Of a stretch of DNA of 64,000 nucleotides, positions 1 to 8,870 are shown piece after piece. Source of the stretch: Nonomuraea africana. GTDB lineage: Bacteria > Actinomycetota > Actinomycetes > Streptosporangiales > Streptosporangiaceae. The stretch spans positions 4,154,001 to 4,218,000 of the forward strand of contig NZ_JADBEF010000001.1 in the NCBI RefSeq assembly GCF_014873535.1, in the 5' to 3' direction. A model generated the notes under the pieces. The model had not been told where the DNA came from. It worked only from the letters and a program-made list of their open reading frames with translations, and did not search any database. The position numbers were made by a program, and so were the translations under genes. Numbering within the stretch: the stretch's first letter is position 1; the number at the start of each line of letters is the position of its first letter.

Positions 1-1
1 C

Positions 2-3000
2 GTGGCCGAGGTCACCGAGACCTCGACGCTCACGCCGGAGCTGCGCGCGTCGGTCGGCCATCCTCAGGGCAGTGCCTCGCGCGTGGAGTTCGAGATCGAA
101 CACGATCCGGGCGCACCCGCGGGCCAGGGTACTGGACGGATCTGGTCCGTGGCTGTCGACAGTGTCGCAGCCGGGAGTGTTGCCGCGGCTGGCGTTCCCG
201 CGGGGACCCTGGCCAACGGCTGGCTGGTGCGCTGGCGTGTCCAGGCGATCGTCGGGACTACCACCTCGGGCTGGTCGGCCTGGCAGGCCCTGAAGATCAA
301 CCGGCCGGACTCGGCTCCACAGGTCAGCGAGCTGCAGGCCGTTCCGTCCGGCTCCATCGACGGCAAGACGGTCACGTCCACCCTCACGCCGGAGCTGCGT
401 ACGACGGTGTCCGATCCGCGAGGCGAGCCGTTGACGGCCGAGTTCGAGGTCGAGCACGATCCCGCTGCTCCGGAAGGACAGGGGAGCGGCCCGATCTGGA
501 GCCAGTCCGTCACCGGGGTGGCCGTGGGTTCCCAGGCTGCGGTCGCCGTACCGGCAGGCACCCTGACCGATGGTTGGCAGGTGCGATGGCGTGTCCGCGC
601 GACGTCGCCCAGCGCCGCCTCGGCCTGGTCGGACTGGCAGGGCCTGGTGGTGGAGATCCCCAAGCCGGGTGTCGGCGACCTGCAGGTCACGCCGTCCACC
701 GTGGTCGACGGTGGCGTCGTCACCGATATCGTCACGCCGTCGCTGCACGCCACGGTCACCTACGCACCGGGCGGGACCATGAAGGCGGAGTTCGAGGTCG
801 AACACGACCCGGACGCCCCCGAAGGACAGGGCAGCGGCCAGATCTGGTCCAGCGCCGTGGAGGGCCTAGCGGCAGGCACCTTGGCCAGTGTGACCATCCC
901 GTCAGGGGAGCTGAACGACGGCTGGCTGGTGCGCTGGCGAGTCCGCTCGCACGTCTCCGACCTGGCCTCTACCTGGTCAGGTTGGCAGAAACTTCGGGTG
1001 GACCGGCCGGACTCTCAGCCGGCGATCAGCGAACTGCAGGTCACCCCGGCCTCGGAGGTGGCGGGCAAGCTCGTCACGAGCACCCTCACCCCTACTCTCC
1101 GCGCCACGGTGGCCGACCCGCGCGGAGATTCGCTGACGGCCGAGTTCGAACTCGAACATGATCCGGACGCGGAGCAGGGCAGTGGGCAGATCTGGGCCGG
1201 ATCTGTCACGGACGTGGCCGTCGGGGCTCAGGCCGTGCTCGCCGTACCAGCCGGAAAGCTGGCTGACGAGCAGGTCGTGCGCTGGCGCGCCCGCGCTGTC
1301 TCGGCGACCGCGGCCTCGGCCTGGTCGCCCTGGCGACAGGTGACCGTCGACCTGCCCAAGCCGTTGGTCGGTAAGTTGGCAATCGCTCCGCTCATGTCGG
1401 GGACCGAAAAGGTCACCACGCGCTCGCTGACCCCCACGCTCAGCGCCACCGCGACCCATCCCAAGGACGCCGCATCCGCGGTGGAGTTCGTGGTGGAGCA
1501 TGATCCGGCGGCACCCGAAGGCCAGGGCAGCGGGCAGATCTGGACCGGGTCGGTGGACGCCAGTCCGTCCGGCAGCGAGGCCAGTGTGACCGTGCCGGCG
1601 AACACGCTCGTCGAAGGCTGGCAGATCCGCTGGCGGGTCCGTGCCACCAGCGGGGGCCTGTCCTCCAAGTGGTCGGCCTGGCAGGAGGCTGTCGCCGGGT
1701 TGATTGAGCCGGGCGAGGAGCCGCTGGCCCAGACCAAGGAGCCGGTCGTGCACACCGACCAGAGCTTCACCGTGGCCACCTGGCTGCGCTGGAACGACAA
1801 GGACGGTGCCTACAGCGTCGTCGAGCAGAAGGGCGCCCACCAAGCTCCCTTCCGGCTGGGCAACGACCCGGAGCATGGGCTGGTGTTCACCTTCACCAGC
1901 GCCGACTCCGCGGATGCCACGGTCGAGGGTGTGCGCTCCGGCGTAGAACCCCCGGTGGGTGAGTGGTTCCACCTGGCCGGTGTCTACGACGCAGCCGCCA
2001 AGACGGCCACTGTCCATCTCAACGGCAATGCGATCGGTACAGCGACGCTCACCTTCCCCGCCTGGGACGCCACGCGGCCTATGACGGTTGGCAGCACTAT
2101 GGAAGGGAGCATCGACGAGGTTCGAATTCATCTGAAGAACTTGACACCGGCGGAGATCACCGGCCTCCAGGCGCCGGAACCCACGTCAGCTCCTCGCACG
2201 ACGCCGTCAGCGAGCGAGTCCGCCGCCACCACGCAGGCGGCGGATGACTTCAAGTACGAGCACATGTCCCTCGAGGAGTGTGAGCGGGGTCGCGACGCGC
2301 GCACGGGAGGTGCCGACATCTGGAACGGCGGCGAAGGCTGGGACTCCATCTCGCCCTACAACGGCTGCTGGAGCCGCCACCTCAGCTTCGCGATTTACGA
2401 GCGGAGTACGAAATACAACAAGTACTGCAAATGCATGCTGACGACCACAGCGGTGGAGGACTATCTCAACTTCGACATGACGGTTGTCATGCACAGCTAT
2501 CTCGGCTCTGCCGATGGGCTGAGCGTGATAGGCGGAGCCGGAACCGGACTATCCCCTCGCGACATCAAAGTCTGGACCAGAGTCGACAATTTCTGGACCG
2601 CAGACGACGACTTCTGGAGCATGTTGCTCGGTGTGGGCGGCACAAATCCTGAAGACCTGTACCAGAGCTTCAAGCTGCAGGTCGACGTCGATGGGGGCAC
2701 CAACGACTGCTTCAAGGTCTTCTCCTCCGGTGACGGCGGTGGCCTCACTCGCACAGGAAACCTGAAGAAATGGATGGAAGACGGAGACGATGTCTTCACC
2801 TTCCATTCGGCCTTCGGAACAGGAAGAGCCAGCCGGTGCTCGATCCGGCCCTGGATGGTCTACAACGACCCGGTACACCAGGGAGATTGGGACAAGATAG
2901 CGGTCTCAGCGTGGGGGAAGCCCGAGAACGACAAGTCCGCAGGTTCGCCAACTGTTCGCTGTGACAGCCTCTCCATGGGCGCGAAGACTGCGATCTACCG

Positions 3001-3496
3001 AGGTGGGTGCATCTTCTACGGTGCGAGCCGGGTCTACGAGATGTCGACCGTCGATCTCGAGAACGGAGCAGTCGCACGGCACATCGAGATGGCGTACACC
3101 CGTCCGCAGGACACCGTACCCTTCAAAACCGATGGGCCCAAACACTTCCCGGGCAAGTGGCCGAATGGGGAGCCGCTCTCGAGAATCACCAGCGTGGACT
3201 CGCGGTATGAGGCCAATCGAAAGGCGGTGGAGGCTGTCTGCGACGAGTTCTTCGACGATCGGCCGCGTAAACTCACCGGCGAGAAAGACGAAACGAAATG
3301 GGAACACTGCGATGAGTTCCCGTTCAAATCAACCAAACAGGGTGCCGCGTTCGTTCACGAGAAGTACGGTGCGAACAATTTCTCGGTGAAGAGCATCCTG
3401 GGCAGCCAGAACACGAGTGCCGGCAGGCACCTGAATATCTTCTATGCCAGATATCGGGTGCTCGCCAACGACAAGTTCTGGGTGCACATCAAGTAG
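2..3496 (+). CDS. Repeat-rich LamG protein with C-terminal NucA/NucB-type nuclease domain (5' partial)
   Basis: The frame is open at the window edge, so the true start lies upstream. The first ~568 residues are five copies of a ~115-residue module, each with STLTP-like, EFEVEHDP-like, GQGSGxIW-like and WRVRA-like blocks. Residues ~580-723 form a LamG/concanavalin-like domain (QSFTVATWLRW, GEWFHLAGVYD, GSIDEVRI). A Ser/Thr/Pro linker follows, then a Cys-containing middle section (~746-1030). The last ~130 residues resemble the NucA/NucB secreted DNase family, with CDEFPFKST near residue 1103 followed by a QNTSAGRHLN block. Repeats, then LamG, then a terminal nuclease is the layout of secreted or wall-bound polymorphic-toxin-like proteins. 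The DUF6461-like gene 74 bp downstream could be its immunity partner. Nuclease activity is inferred from motif similarity only. Confidence 0.75.
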   Translation: MAEVTETSTLTPELRASVGHPQGSASRVEFEIEHDPGAPAGQGTGRIWSVAVDSVAAGSVAAAGVPAGTLANGWLVRWRVQAIVGTTTSGWSAWQALKINRPDSAPQVSELQAVPSGSIDGKTVTSTLTPELRTTVSDPRGEPLTAEFEVEHDPAAPEGQGSGPIWSQSVTGVAVGSQAAVAVPAGTLTDGWQVRWRVRATSPSAASAWSDWQGLVVEIPKPGVGDLQVTPSTVVDGGVVTDIVTPSLHATVTYAPGGTMKAEFEVEHDPDAPEGQGSGQIWSSAVEGLAAGTLASVTIPSGELNDGWLVRWRVRSHVSDLASTWSGWQKLRVDRPDSQPAISELQVTPASEVAGKLVTSTLTPTLRATVADPRGDSLTAEFELEHDPDAEQGSGQIWAGSVTDVAVGAQAVLAVPAGKLADEQVVRWRARAVSATAASAWSPWRQVTVDLPKPLVGKLAIAPLMSGTEKVTTRSLTPTLSATATHPKDAASAVEFVVEHDPAAPEGQGSGQIWTGSVDASPSGSEASVTVPANTLVEGWQIRWRVRATSGGLSSKWSAWQEAVAGLIEPGEEPLAQTKEPVVHTDQSFTVATWLRWNDKDGAYSVVEQKGAHQAPFRLGNDPEHGLVFTFTSADSADATVEGVRSGVEPPVGEWFHLAGVYDAAAKTATVHLNGNAIGTATLTFPAWDATRPMTVGSTMEGSIDEVRIHLKNLTPAEITGLQAPEPTSAPRTTPSASESAATTQAADDFKYEHMSLEECERGRDARTGGADIWNGGEGWDSISPYNGCWSRHLSFAIYERSTKYNKYCKCMLTTTAVEDYLNFDMTVVMHSYLGSADGLSVIGGAGTGLSPRDIKVWTRVDNFWTADDDFWSMLLGVGGTNPEDLYQSFKLQVDVDGGTNDCFKVFSSGDGGGLTRTGNLKKWMEDGDDVFTFHSAFGTGRASRCSIRPWMVYNDPVHQGDWDKIAVSAWGKPENDKSAGSPTVRCDSLSMGAKTAIYRGGCIFYGASRVYEMSTVDLENGAVARHIEMAYTRPQDTVPFKTDGPKHFPGKWPNGEPLSRITSVDSRYEANRKAVEAVCDEFFDDRPRKLTGEKDETKWEHCDEFPFKSTKQGAAFVHEKYGANNFSVKSILGSQNTSAGRHLNIFYARYRVLANDKFWVHIK

Positions 3497-3570
3497 CGAC
3501 TCGGGCTGCCGGCACGGCGATCGGCCGTACCGGCAGCCTCTGTCCGATTCGCAAGGAGGGACAAGGGACA

Positions 3571-4281
3571 ATGAGACATCAAGAGCGCCTGTGGCACCTC
3601 ACCCGGTCCTACGGCATGGGCCAGGAGTTTTTGGCCGCATGGGTGGAGAACTGGGGCGTACGCGACACCGCGCGGCTCATGGGCGCAGATCTCGGGAGCG
3701 AGGTCCAGCTGAGCTGGGCGGAGCTGGAGCAGAGCAGCTTCCCTGAAGACCGGGGTGTGCTGTGGATCGGTCAGCTGAACGACAGGTGGATACAGGTGCT
3801 GCAGTACCAGGGCGTTCAGGCCATCGATGCTCTCGCCGAGCTGTCGATCGGAGGCCGGGCGCTCGGGCTGAGCTGGCACGTGAACGACCCGGGAACCCTC
3901 CTGTACGCGGTCAATGGCAGCTACGTAACGGGAATGGACATCACCCGACCCAAGGGTGGTCGCGGAAGCGACCCGCACGCGCTCGACGCCTACATGGAGG
4001 GCCTGCAGTTCGACTGGGCTGACACAAGCTGGCGAACCGACCCTGACCTGCCCGCGGGCTGGCTCGAGTACGCCGAATGGTCGGAGACGCACGTTGAGGA
4101 TGGCGAAGACGAGGACTATCCCGCCGAGTGGGATGACCTGATACAGCTGTCGCTCGACGGCTACAGCCCGCCCCTCGCGGAGTGTGTCACCTCTGCCTTC
4201 GTGCTCATCGGCCGAATCACTGGTCGAGAGTTCGGCCGCGATTGGATGCAGGGCGTGCATTCCTGCTACCTGATTGAGTAG
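3571..4281 (+). CDS. DUF6461-like protein, candidate immunity partner
   Basis: This encodes a 236-residue acidic protein without signal peptide or membrane segment. The central part (VLWIGQLNDRWIQVLQYQG, then GRALGLSWHVNDPGT and a G-x-Y-VTGMD stretch) resembles the actinobacterial DUF6461 family, which has no established biochemical function. The ATG is preceded by GCAAGGAGGGA, an excellent ribosome-binding site. The gene sits 74 bp after the nuclease-tipped protein on the same strand and may be co-transcribed. A cytosolic acidic protein directly after a toxin-like C-terminal domain is the usual position of an immunity gene, but DUF6461 genes also occur in many unrelated contexts, so that role is inference. 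Confidence 0.65.
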   Translation: MRHQERLWHLTRSYGMGQEFLAAWVENWGVRDTARLMGADLGSEVQLSWAELEQSSFPEDRGVLWIGQLNDRWIQVLQYQGVQAIDALAELSIGGRALGLSWHVNDPGTLLYAVNGSYVTGMDITRPKGGRGSDPHALDAYMEGLQFDWADTSWRTDPDLPAGWLEYAEWSETHVEDGEDEDYPAEWDDLIQLSLDGYSPPLAECVTSAFVLIGRITGREFGRDWMQGVHSCYLIE

Positions 4282-4467
4282 TACCGAGTCGAAGATCAGT
4301 CGGGTTGGGCGGGACCGCGTGGTCAAGGGACCAAGGATGTGACGGTAGGTGCGGGACACCGGCGGGATGATCAAGCAAGCCGAACCAACCCGATCCCACG
4401 TTTTAGCAGTACCCCGAATGTCGCCATCACCTTGCCGACGATCCAGGCGTTCAGAACCTGCTGCCTG

Positions 4468-4921
4468 ATGAACGTGGACATCGTCATGAGGCGGCACACT
4501 CTGTCCCCCGAGGACTTCCAGGCCCTCCAACTATCCGTGTACCCGCACATGGTCACCGGGGTGAGCGCCGGTCGGTTACCGGACAGCCTGCTGCGGTTCG
4601 GCGTGCGCTTCGCCGACGGCGCCCAAGGCCACCACTGTCGGACAGCGTTTCGACAGAACACAGCTCCCGCATCCAACGCCGGGCCCGCGGCTCTCCTTGC
4701 TGCTCGGCGGGGTGTCGATGCGCAGCGGTGACGAAGACGCAGGTGTCATCACCATGGGTCTGTGGCTTTGGCCCTCGCCACCCCGGGAGACCTTCGAACT
4801 CGGCGTGGAGTGGCCCGCCGGCGGAGTCGAACTGAGCATCGTCGACCTGGACGGCGCGGCCATCGTGTCCGCCGCCCAGCTGTCGGTCCCGTACTGGCCG
4901 GATTCCACACAGAGCGAGTAG
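4468..4921 (+). pseudogene. Frameshifted hypothetical protein gene
   Basis: Two reading frames join into one plausible ~150-residue protein. The first (from ATG 4468) contains HTLSPEDFQALQL and GVRFADG. If one base is dropped from the CCC run at 4622-4624, translation continues as KATTVGQRFDRTQLPHP and then LLLGGVSMRSGDEDAG, MGLWLWPSP and VEWPAGGVELSIVDLDGAAI, ending at TAG 4919-4921. The WLWP...VEWP...LDAAAI pattern recalls an uncharacterised actinobacterial family, which I recognise only by its look. Neither half is complete alone. A real single-base insertion or a sequencing error would look identical here. The preceding 4282-4467 stretch holds nothing convincing. Confidence 0.55.
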
Positions 4922-5042
4922 ACCTGCCCGAGATCGTCAGTGCCATAGCCGGGCTCTTGTCCGGCCAGCAGACCCCACAGGCACGCCTCAATCCCAGCTA
5001 TGCACGAGGTCGTCATGCTCGGCGCCTGCCCCGATCCGGCGT

Positions 5043-5399
5043 CGACGCCTGCTGGGTCGGGAGCCGGATCGGGATCCGCTGGCGGAAGAGGTCGCGGCAC
5101 TGGTGGCGATGGCGGAGAGCGACGTGTCCGTGACCAGGGTCGACGAGCTGGCCGCCAGATCGGGGCGATCGGTGCGCTCGCTGCAGCGGCTGTTTCGGGA
5201 CTATGTCGGCATCGGCCCCAAGTGGGTGATCCGCCGCTTCCGGCTGCACGAGGCCGCGGAGCGGGTCTACCAGGGCCTCGACCTCGCCACCCTGGCCGCC
5301 GAGCTCGGCTACACCGATCAGGCCCACTTGACCCGCGACTTCACCGCCGCGGTAGGCATGCCACCCGCGGCCTATGCCCGGCTCAGCAGCCGGGCCTGA
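5043..5399 (+). pseudogene. Orphan C-terminal DNA-binding half of an AraC-family regulator
   Basis: The frame encodes the two helix-turn-helix motifs of an AraC/XylS regulator: LAARSGRSVRSLQRLFRDYVG, PKWVIRRFRLHEAAERV, then LAAELGYTDQAHLTRDF and VGMPPAAYARL. Family-like sequence starts around RRLLGREPDRDPLAEEVAAL at 5043. Full-length relatives carry ~150-200 more N-terminal residues for ligand binding. Here the upstream 120 bp has no continuing homology and no ribosome-binding site. The only ATG is internal (5103, MAMAESD), giving 98 residues. It could be expressed as a small DNA-binding protein, but its position beside another broken gene favours a remnant. Confidence 0.6.
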
Positions 5400-5557
5400 C
5401 TCCCACGGTCATCGAGATCCGTCTCCTTCGGAGAAGCGGCGGTAACAGAGGAGAGCGGCGTCAGAATAGGCGACATGAAACCCTCTGCTGGTCCGCGCCA
5501 CCACTGACAGCGTTCACGGATCCGTCGAAGATCTTCCCGTTCCCGTAGGGTCGCACC

Positions 5558-6532
5558 ATGAAGATCGGGGAAGCGCGGGCGGCGGCGGCGCGCTGGGTGG
5601 CGGGACAGCGGGTTCCCGGTTTCGCAGGCGCCTACGTCAGTGGTTCGGCGGCCTGGCTCGCGGCCGAGGCGGCGCTTCCGGCCACCTCCGACATCGATCT
5701 CGTGATCGTGGTCGACGGCGAGGTTCCGCCCAAGCTGGGCAAGTTCCGCCATGAGGGCGTGCTGCTGGAGGTCACCTACGTACCGCTGGAGCCCGCGGAC
5801 AAAGTGCTGTCCTCGCCGGTCCTGTCGCCGGGGTTGAGCAGAGGCGTCATCCTGGCCGACCCGGATGGACGGCTCGCCACTCTGCATGCCGCCGTGGCAG
5901 GTGAGTTCGCCCGCCCGCAGTGGATCCGCACCCGATGCGCGGCACTGGAGGACCGGATCGCCACCCTGGCCCAGCTTGATGTCAGCCGGCCACTCGCCGA
6001 CCGGGTGCTTTCCTGGGTGTTCCCCGCCAGCCTGCCCACGCTGGTGATCCTGACCGCCGCCCGCGCCAACCCGACCGTCCGCCGCCGCTACGTGGCCGCC
6101 CGAGAGGTCCTCATGAGGTACGGCGAAGCCGACTTCCACGAGGAACTGCTCGACTGGCTCGGTTGCGCCCGCCTTGCCAGGTCCCAGGTCGCCGCGCACC
6201 TGGACCGGCTGACCGACGTCTACGACCGCGTGCCGTACGACTCGGCACAGCCGTACGGGACCGACCTCACTTCCGAGGCCCGGCGGATCTCCATCGACGG
6301 CACCCGCGAACTCATCGAGCAGGGCCTGCACCGGGAGGCCGTCTGGTGGATCGTGGTCACTTTCGCGCGCTGCCTGACATTCAGTCCGTACGGCACCGCC
6401 GCACTGCAAGACTTGCTCGACGACCTCGGAGCCGGCACACCGGAGGAGATGCGGCACAGGGCCGGGGCGGTGATGGCCGGGCTACCGAGGCTGCGGCAGG
6501 TGCGCGAGACGCTCATCAGCAATACAGAATGA
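5558..6532 (+). CDS. Nucleotidyltransferase-fold protein
   Basis: This is a 324-residue soluble protein. The N-terminal third shows the signature of the DNA polymerase beta-like nucleotidyltransferase fold: YVSGSAAWL with Gly29-Ser30, followed by SDIDLVIVVDG with Asp45 and Asp47 as the candidate metal-binding pair. The rest is helical, without a recognised domain. Proteins of this kind transfer nucleotides to small molecules (including antibiotic inactivation), RNA or proteins. The substrate cannot be read from the sequence. The ATG is 7 bp after a weak GTAGGG site. The gene stands alone between the AraC remnant and the molybdenum hydroxylase genes. Confidence 0.65.
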   Translation: MKIGEARAAAARWVAGQRVPGFAGAYVSGSAAWLAAEAALPATSDIDLVIVVDGEVPPKLGKFRHEGVLLEVTYVPLEPADKVLSSPVLSPGLSRGVILADPDGRLATLHAAVAGEFARPQWIRTRCAALEDRIATLAQLDVSRPLADRVLSWVFPASLPTLVILTAARANPTVRRRYVAAREVLMRYGEADFHEELLDWLGCARLARSQVAAHLDRLTDVYDRVPYDSAQPYGTDLTSEARRISIDGTRELIEQGLHREAVWWIVVTFARCLTFSPYGTAALQDLLDDLGAGTPEEMRHRAGAVMAGLPRLRQVRETLISNTE

Positions 6533-6770
6533 CAAACTCGCCGACGCCCCACCGCCATCCGACCACACCAGGACGATGCGATGGACCCCCCGTACGGCGC
6601 CGCGCGGGGCCGTTCGGTCAGTCGCGGCGGCGCGGTAGCCGTACCGTCAGCAGTTTGGCTCGCGGCGCCACCCTGCCCGCCAGGTCGAACAGTGCCTCGG
6701 TGCGGGTGCGGTCGGCGTCGAGGTGGGTGAAGAGGTTCACCCCCAGGTTTGCGGGTGCGGAGGGTGAGCC
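6533..6770. other. Intergenic stretch with a possible C-terminal gene scrap
   Basis: These 238 bp lie between converging genes. On the minus strand a 40-codon frame (GTG 6740 to TGA 6618) reads NLFTHLDADRTRTEALFDLA and ends in basic residues. It looks protein-like but matches nothing I recognise and is closed upstream by a stop, so it may be the last piece of a lost gene. No clear terminator hairpin was seen. Confidence 0.25.
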
Positions 6771-8870
6771 TCAGCGCAGCAGTTTGTCGAGGCGGATGGG
6801 CAGGTCGCGGACCCGGATGCCGGTGGCGTGGTGCACCGCGTTGGCGATGGCCGCCGCGGTGCCGACGATGCCGATCTCGCCGATGCCCTTCGAGCCCATC
6901 GGGTTGAGGTGCGGATCGTCCTCCTCGATCCAGGCCGCCTCGATGTCGCGGACGTCCGCGCACGACGCCACGTGGTACTGCGCGAGGTCGCGGTTGAGGT
7001 AGTCGCCGAACTCCCTGTCCATGACGCTCTCTTCGAACAGCGCCATCGACAGGCCCATGGTCATGCCGCCGATGAGCTGTGAGCGCGCGGTCTTCGGGTT
7101 GATGATCCGGCCCGCGGCGAAGACACCGAGCAGCCGCAGCACCCGCGCCTCCCCGGTGTCGACGTCCACCCCGACCTCCGCGAACTGGGCGCCGAACGCG
7201 TGCCGCGAGAACCGCTCCTCGGCGCGGACCTCCCCCGCGGTGTCGGCACCGGCCTCCACCCCGTCCGCGGGGACGTCGCCGCCGCGCCGGTCGAGCTCCG
7301 CCAGCAGCGCCTCACAGGCCCGGACGACGGCCGTCCCCCAGGAGGCGGTGCCCATCGACCCGCCCGCCAGCACGGCAGGGGGCAGCGCGCTGTCGCCGAT
7401 CTCCACCCTGACCCGGTCGGGTGAGGTGCGCAGGGCGTCGGCGGCGATCTGGGTGAGCACCGTACGGGCGCCGGTGCCGATGTCCGTGGCGGCGGTTCGC
7501 ACGGTGTAACGGCCATCGGGCTCGAGGCGGGCGGTCGCCTGTGAGGGGCTGCGGTAGACCGGGTACGTGGAGGCGGCCACTCCGGACCCGACCAGCGTCC
7601 GCCCCTCGATCCGGGCGCCGGGCGTGGGGTCGCGGTCGGCCCAGCCGAACCGCCGGGCGCCCTCCCGCAGGCAGGCCACCAGGTTCCTGGAGCTGAACGG
7701 CAGGCCGCTCTCCGGATCGGCGTCGGGTTCGTTGCGGACGCGCAGCTCGACCGGGTCGATCCCGCAGGCGATCGCCAGCTCGTCCATCGCCGACTCCAGC
7801 GCGAACATGCCGGGAGTCTCGCCGGGGGCGCGCATCCAGCTCGGGGTGGGGACGTCGAGCTTGACCACCCGGTGGGTGGTCCGGCGGTTCGGCGCGGCGT
7901 ACATGATCCGTGTAGGCGTAGTGGTCTGCTCGGCGAACTCCTGGATCGTGGAACACTGCTCGATCGCCTCGTGCGCGATCGCGGTCAGCCGTCCGTCGGG
8001 GTTCGCGCCGAGCCGTACCCGCTGGATCGTCGGGGTGCGGTAGCCGGTCACCGCGAACATCTGCTGACGGGACACGGCGAGCTTGACCGGGCGGGTGACG
8101 TGCTTGGCGGCGAGCGCCGCGAGCACCACCGGGGCGAGCGGCAGGCCCTTGGACCCGAAGCCGCCGCCCACGTGCGGGGCGATGACCCGGACGTTCTGCG
8201 GCGGCATGGTGAACAGCGCCGCCAGCGTCGCGCGCACCGAGGACGCCCCCTGGGTGGAGTCGTACAGGGTCAGCCCGCCGGCGTCCCACCTGGCGACGGT
8301 AGCGTGCGGTTCCATCGGGTTGTTGTGCTCGGCGGGCGTGCTGTAGGTCGCGTCGACCAGGATCGGCGCCGCCTCCAGCGCCGCGTCCGGGTCGCCGTGC
8401 TCACTGTCGGTCGGGTAGCCGCCGTTGACCTGGTCCGGCCGGTACAGGCGCGGATGGTCGGCGCGCAGCTCGGTGTCGTGTGGCTCGCCGGCGTACTCCA
8501 CCGACAGCGACCGGGCCGCCTCCCTGGCGGCCTCGAGGTTCTCGGCCACCACGACCGCGACGTACTGACCGCGATAGGCGACCCGCGCGGACTGGAGCAC
8601 GGCCAGCTCGGCGTTGTCGGCGGGGGCCAGCCTGGGCGCGTTGCCGTGCCAGATCACGGCGATCACCCCGGGGACGGTGTGCGCCTTCTGGACGTCCATC
8701 GCGCGGATCTCGCCGCGGGCGATGGTCGCCTGCACCGGTACGGCGTAGGCCAGGTCGTCAGGCGAGTGCTCGAACGCGTAACGGGCGCGGCCCGTGACCT
8801 TCTCCATGCCCTCGACGCGGTTCAGCGCCGTGCCGACGTGCGGCCTGGCCGTCCTGGCCGTCGTGGTCAT
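6771..8870 (-). CDS. Xanthine dehydrogenase/aldehyde oxidase-family molybdopterin-binding subunit
   Basis: This is the large catalytic subunit (699 residues) of a three-subunit molybdenum hydroxylase, the class that hydroxylates purines, aldehydes or N-heterocycles at the Mo-cofactor. Typical segments are RVEGMEKVTGRARYAFEH at the start, VGGGFGSKG, the ALESAMDELA region and a C-terminal NPMGSKGIGEIGIVGTAAAI cofactor-binding block that carries the catalytic Glu region of the family. The ATG at 8870 overlaps the stop of the FAD subunit by 4 bp (ATGA), so the frame extending further upstream is not used. Length fits the YagR-like branch. The substrate is not predictable from sequence. Confidence 0.9.
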   Translation of the reverse strand: MTTTARTARPHVGTALNRVEGMEKVTGRARYAFEHSPDDLAYAVPVQATIARGEIRAMDVQKAHTVPGVIAVIWHGNAPRLAPADNAELAVLQSARVAYRGQYVAVVVAENLEAAREAARSLSVEYAGEPHDTELRADHPRLYRPDQVNGGYPTDSEHGDPDAALEAAPILVDATYSTPAEHNNPMEPHATVARWDAGGLTLYDSTQGASSVRATLAALFTMPPQNVRVIAPHVGGGFGSKGLPLAPVVLAALAAKHVTRPVKLAVSRQQMFAVTGYRTPTIQRVRLGANPDGRLTAIAHEAIEQCSTIQEFAEQTTTPTRIMYAAPNRRTTHRVVKLDVPTPSWMRAPGETPGMFALESAMDELAIACGIDPVELRVRNEPDADPESGLPFSSRNLVACLREGARRFGWADRDPTPGARIEGRTLVGSGVAASTYPVYRSPSQATARLEPDGRYTVRTAATDIGTGARTVLTQIAADALRTSPDRVRVEIGDSALPPAVLAGGSMGTASWGTAVVRACEALLAELDRRGGDVPADGVEAGADTAGEVRAEERFSRHAFGAQFAEVGVDVDTGEARVLRLLGVFAAGRIINPKTARSQLIGGMTMGLSMALFEESVMDREFGDYLNRDLAQYHVASCADVRDIEAAWIEEDDPHLNPMGSKGIGEIGIVGTAAAIANAVHHATGIRVRDLPIRLDKLLR

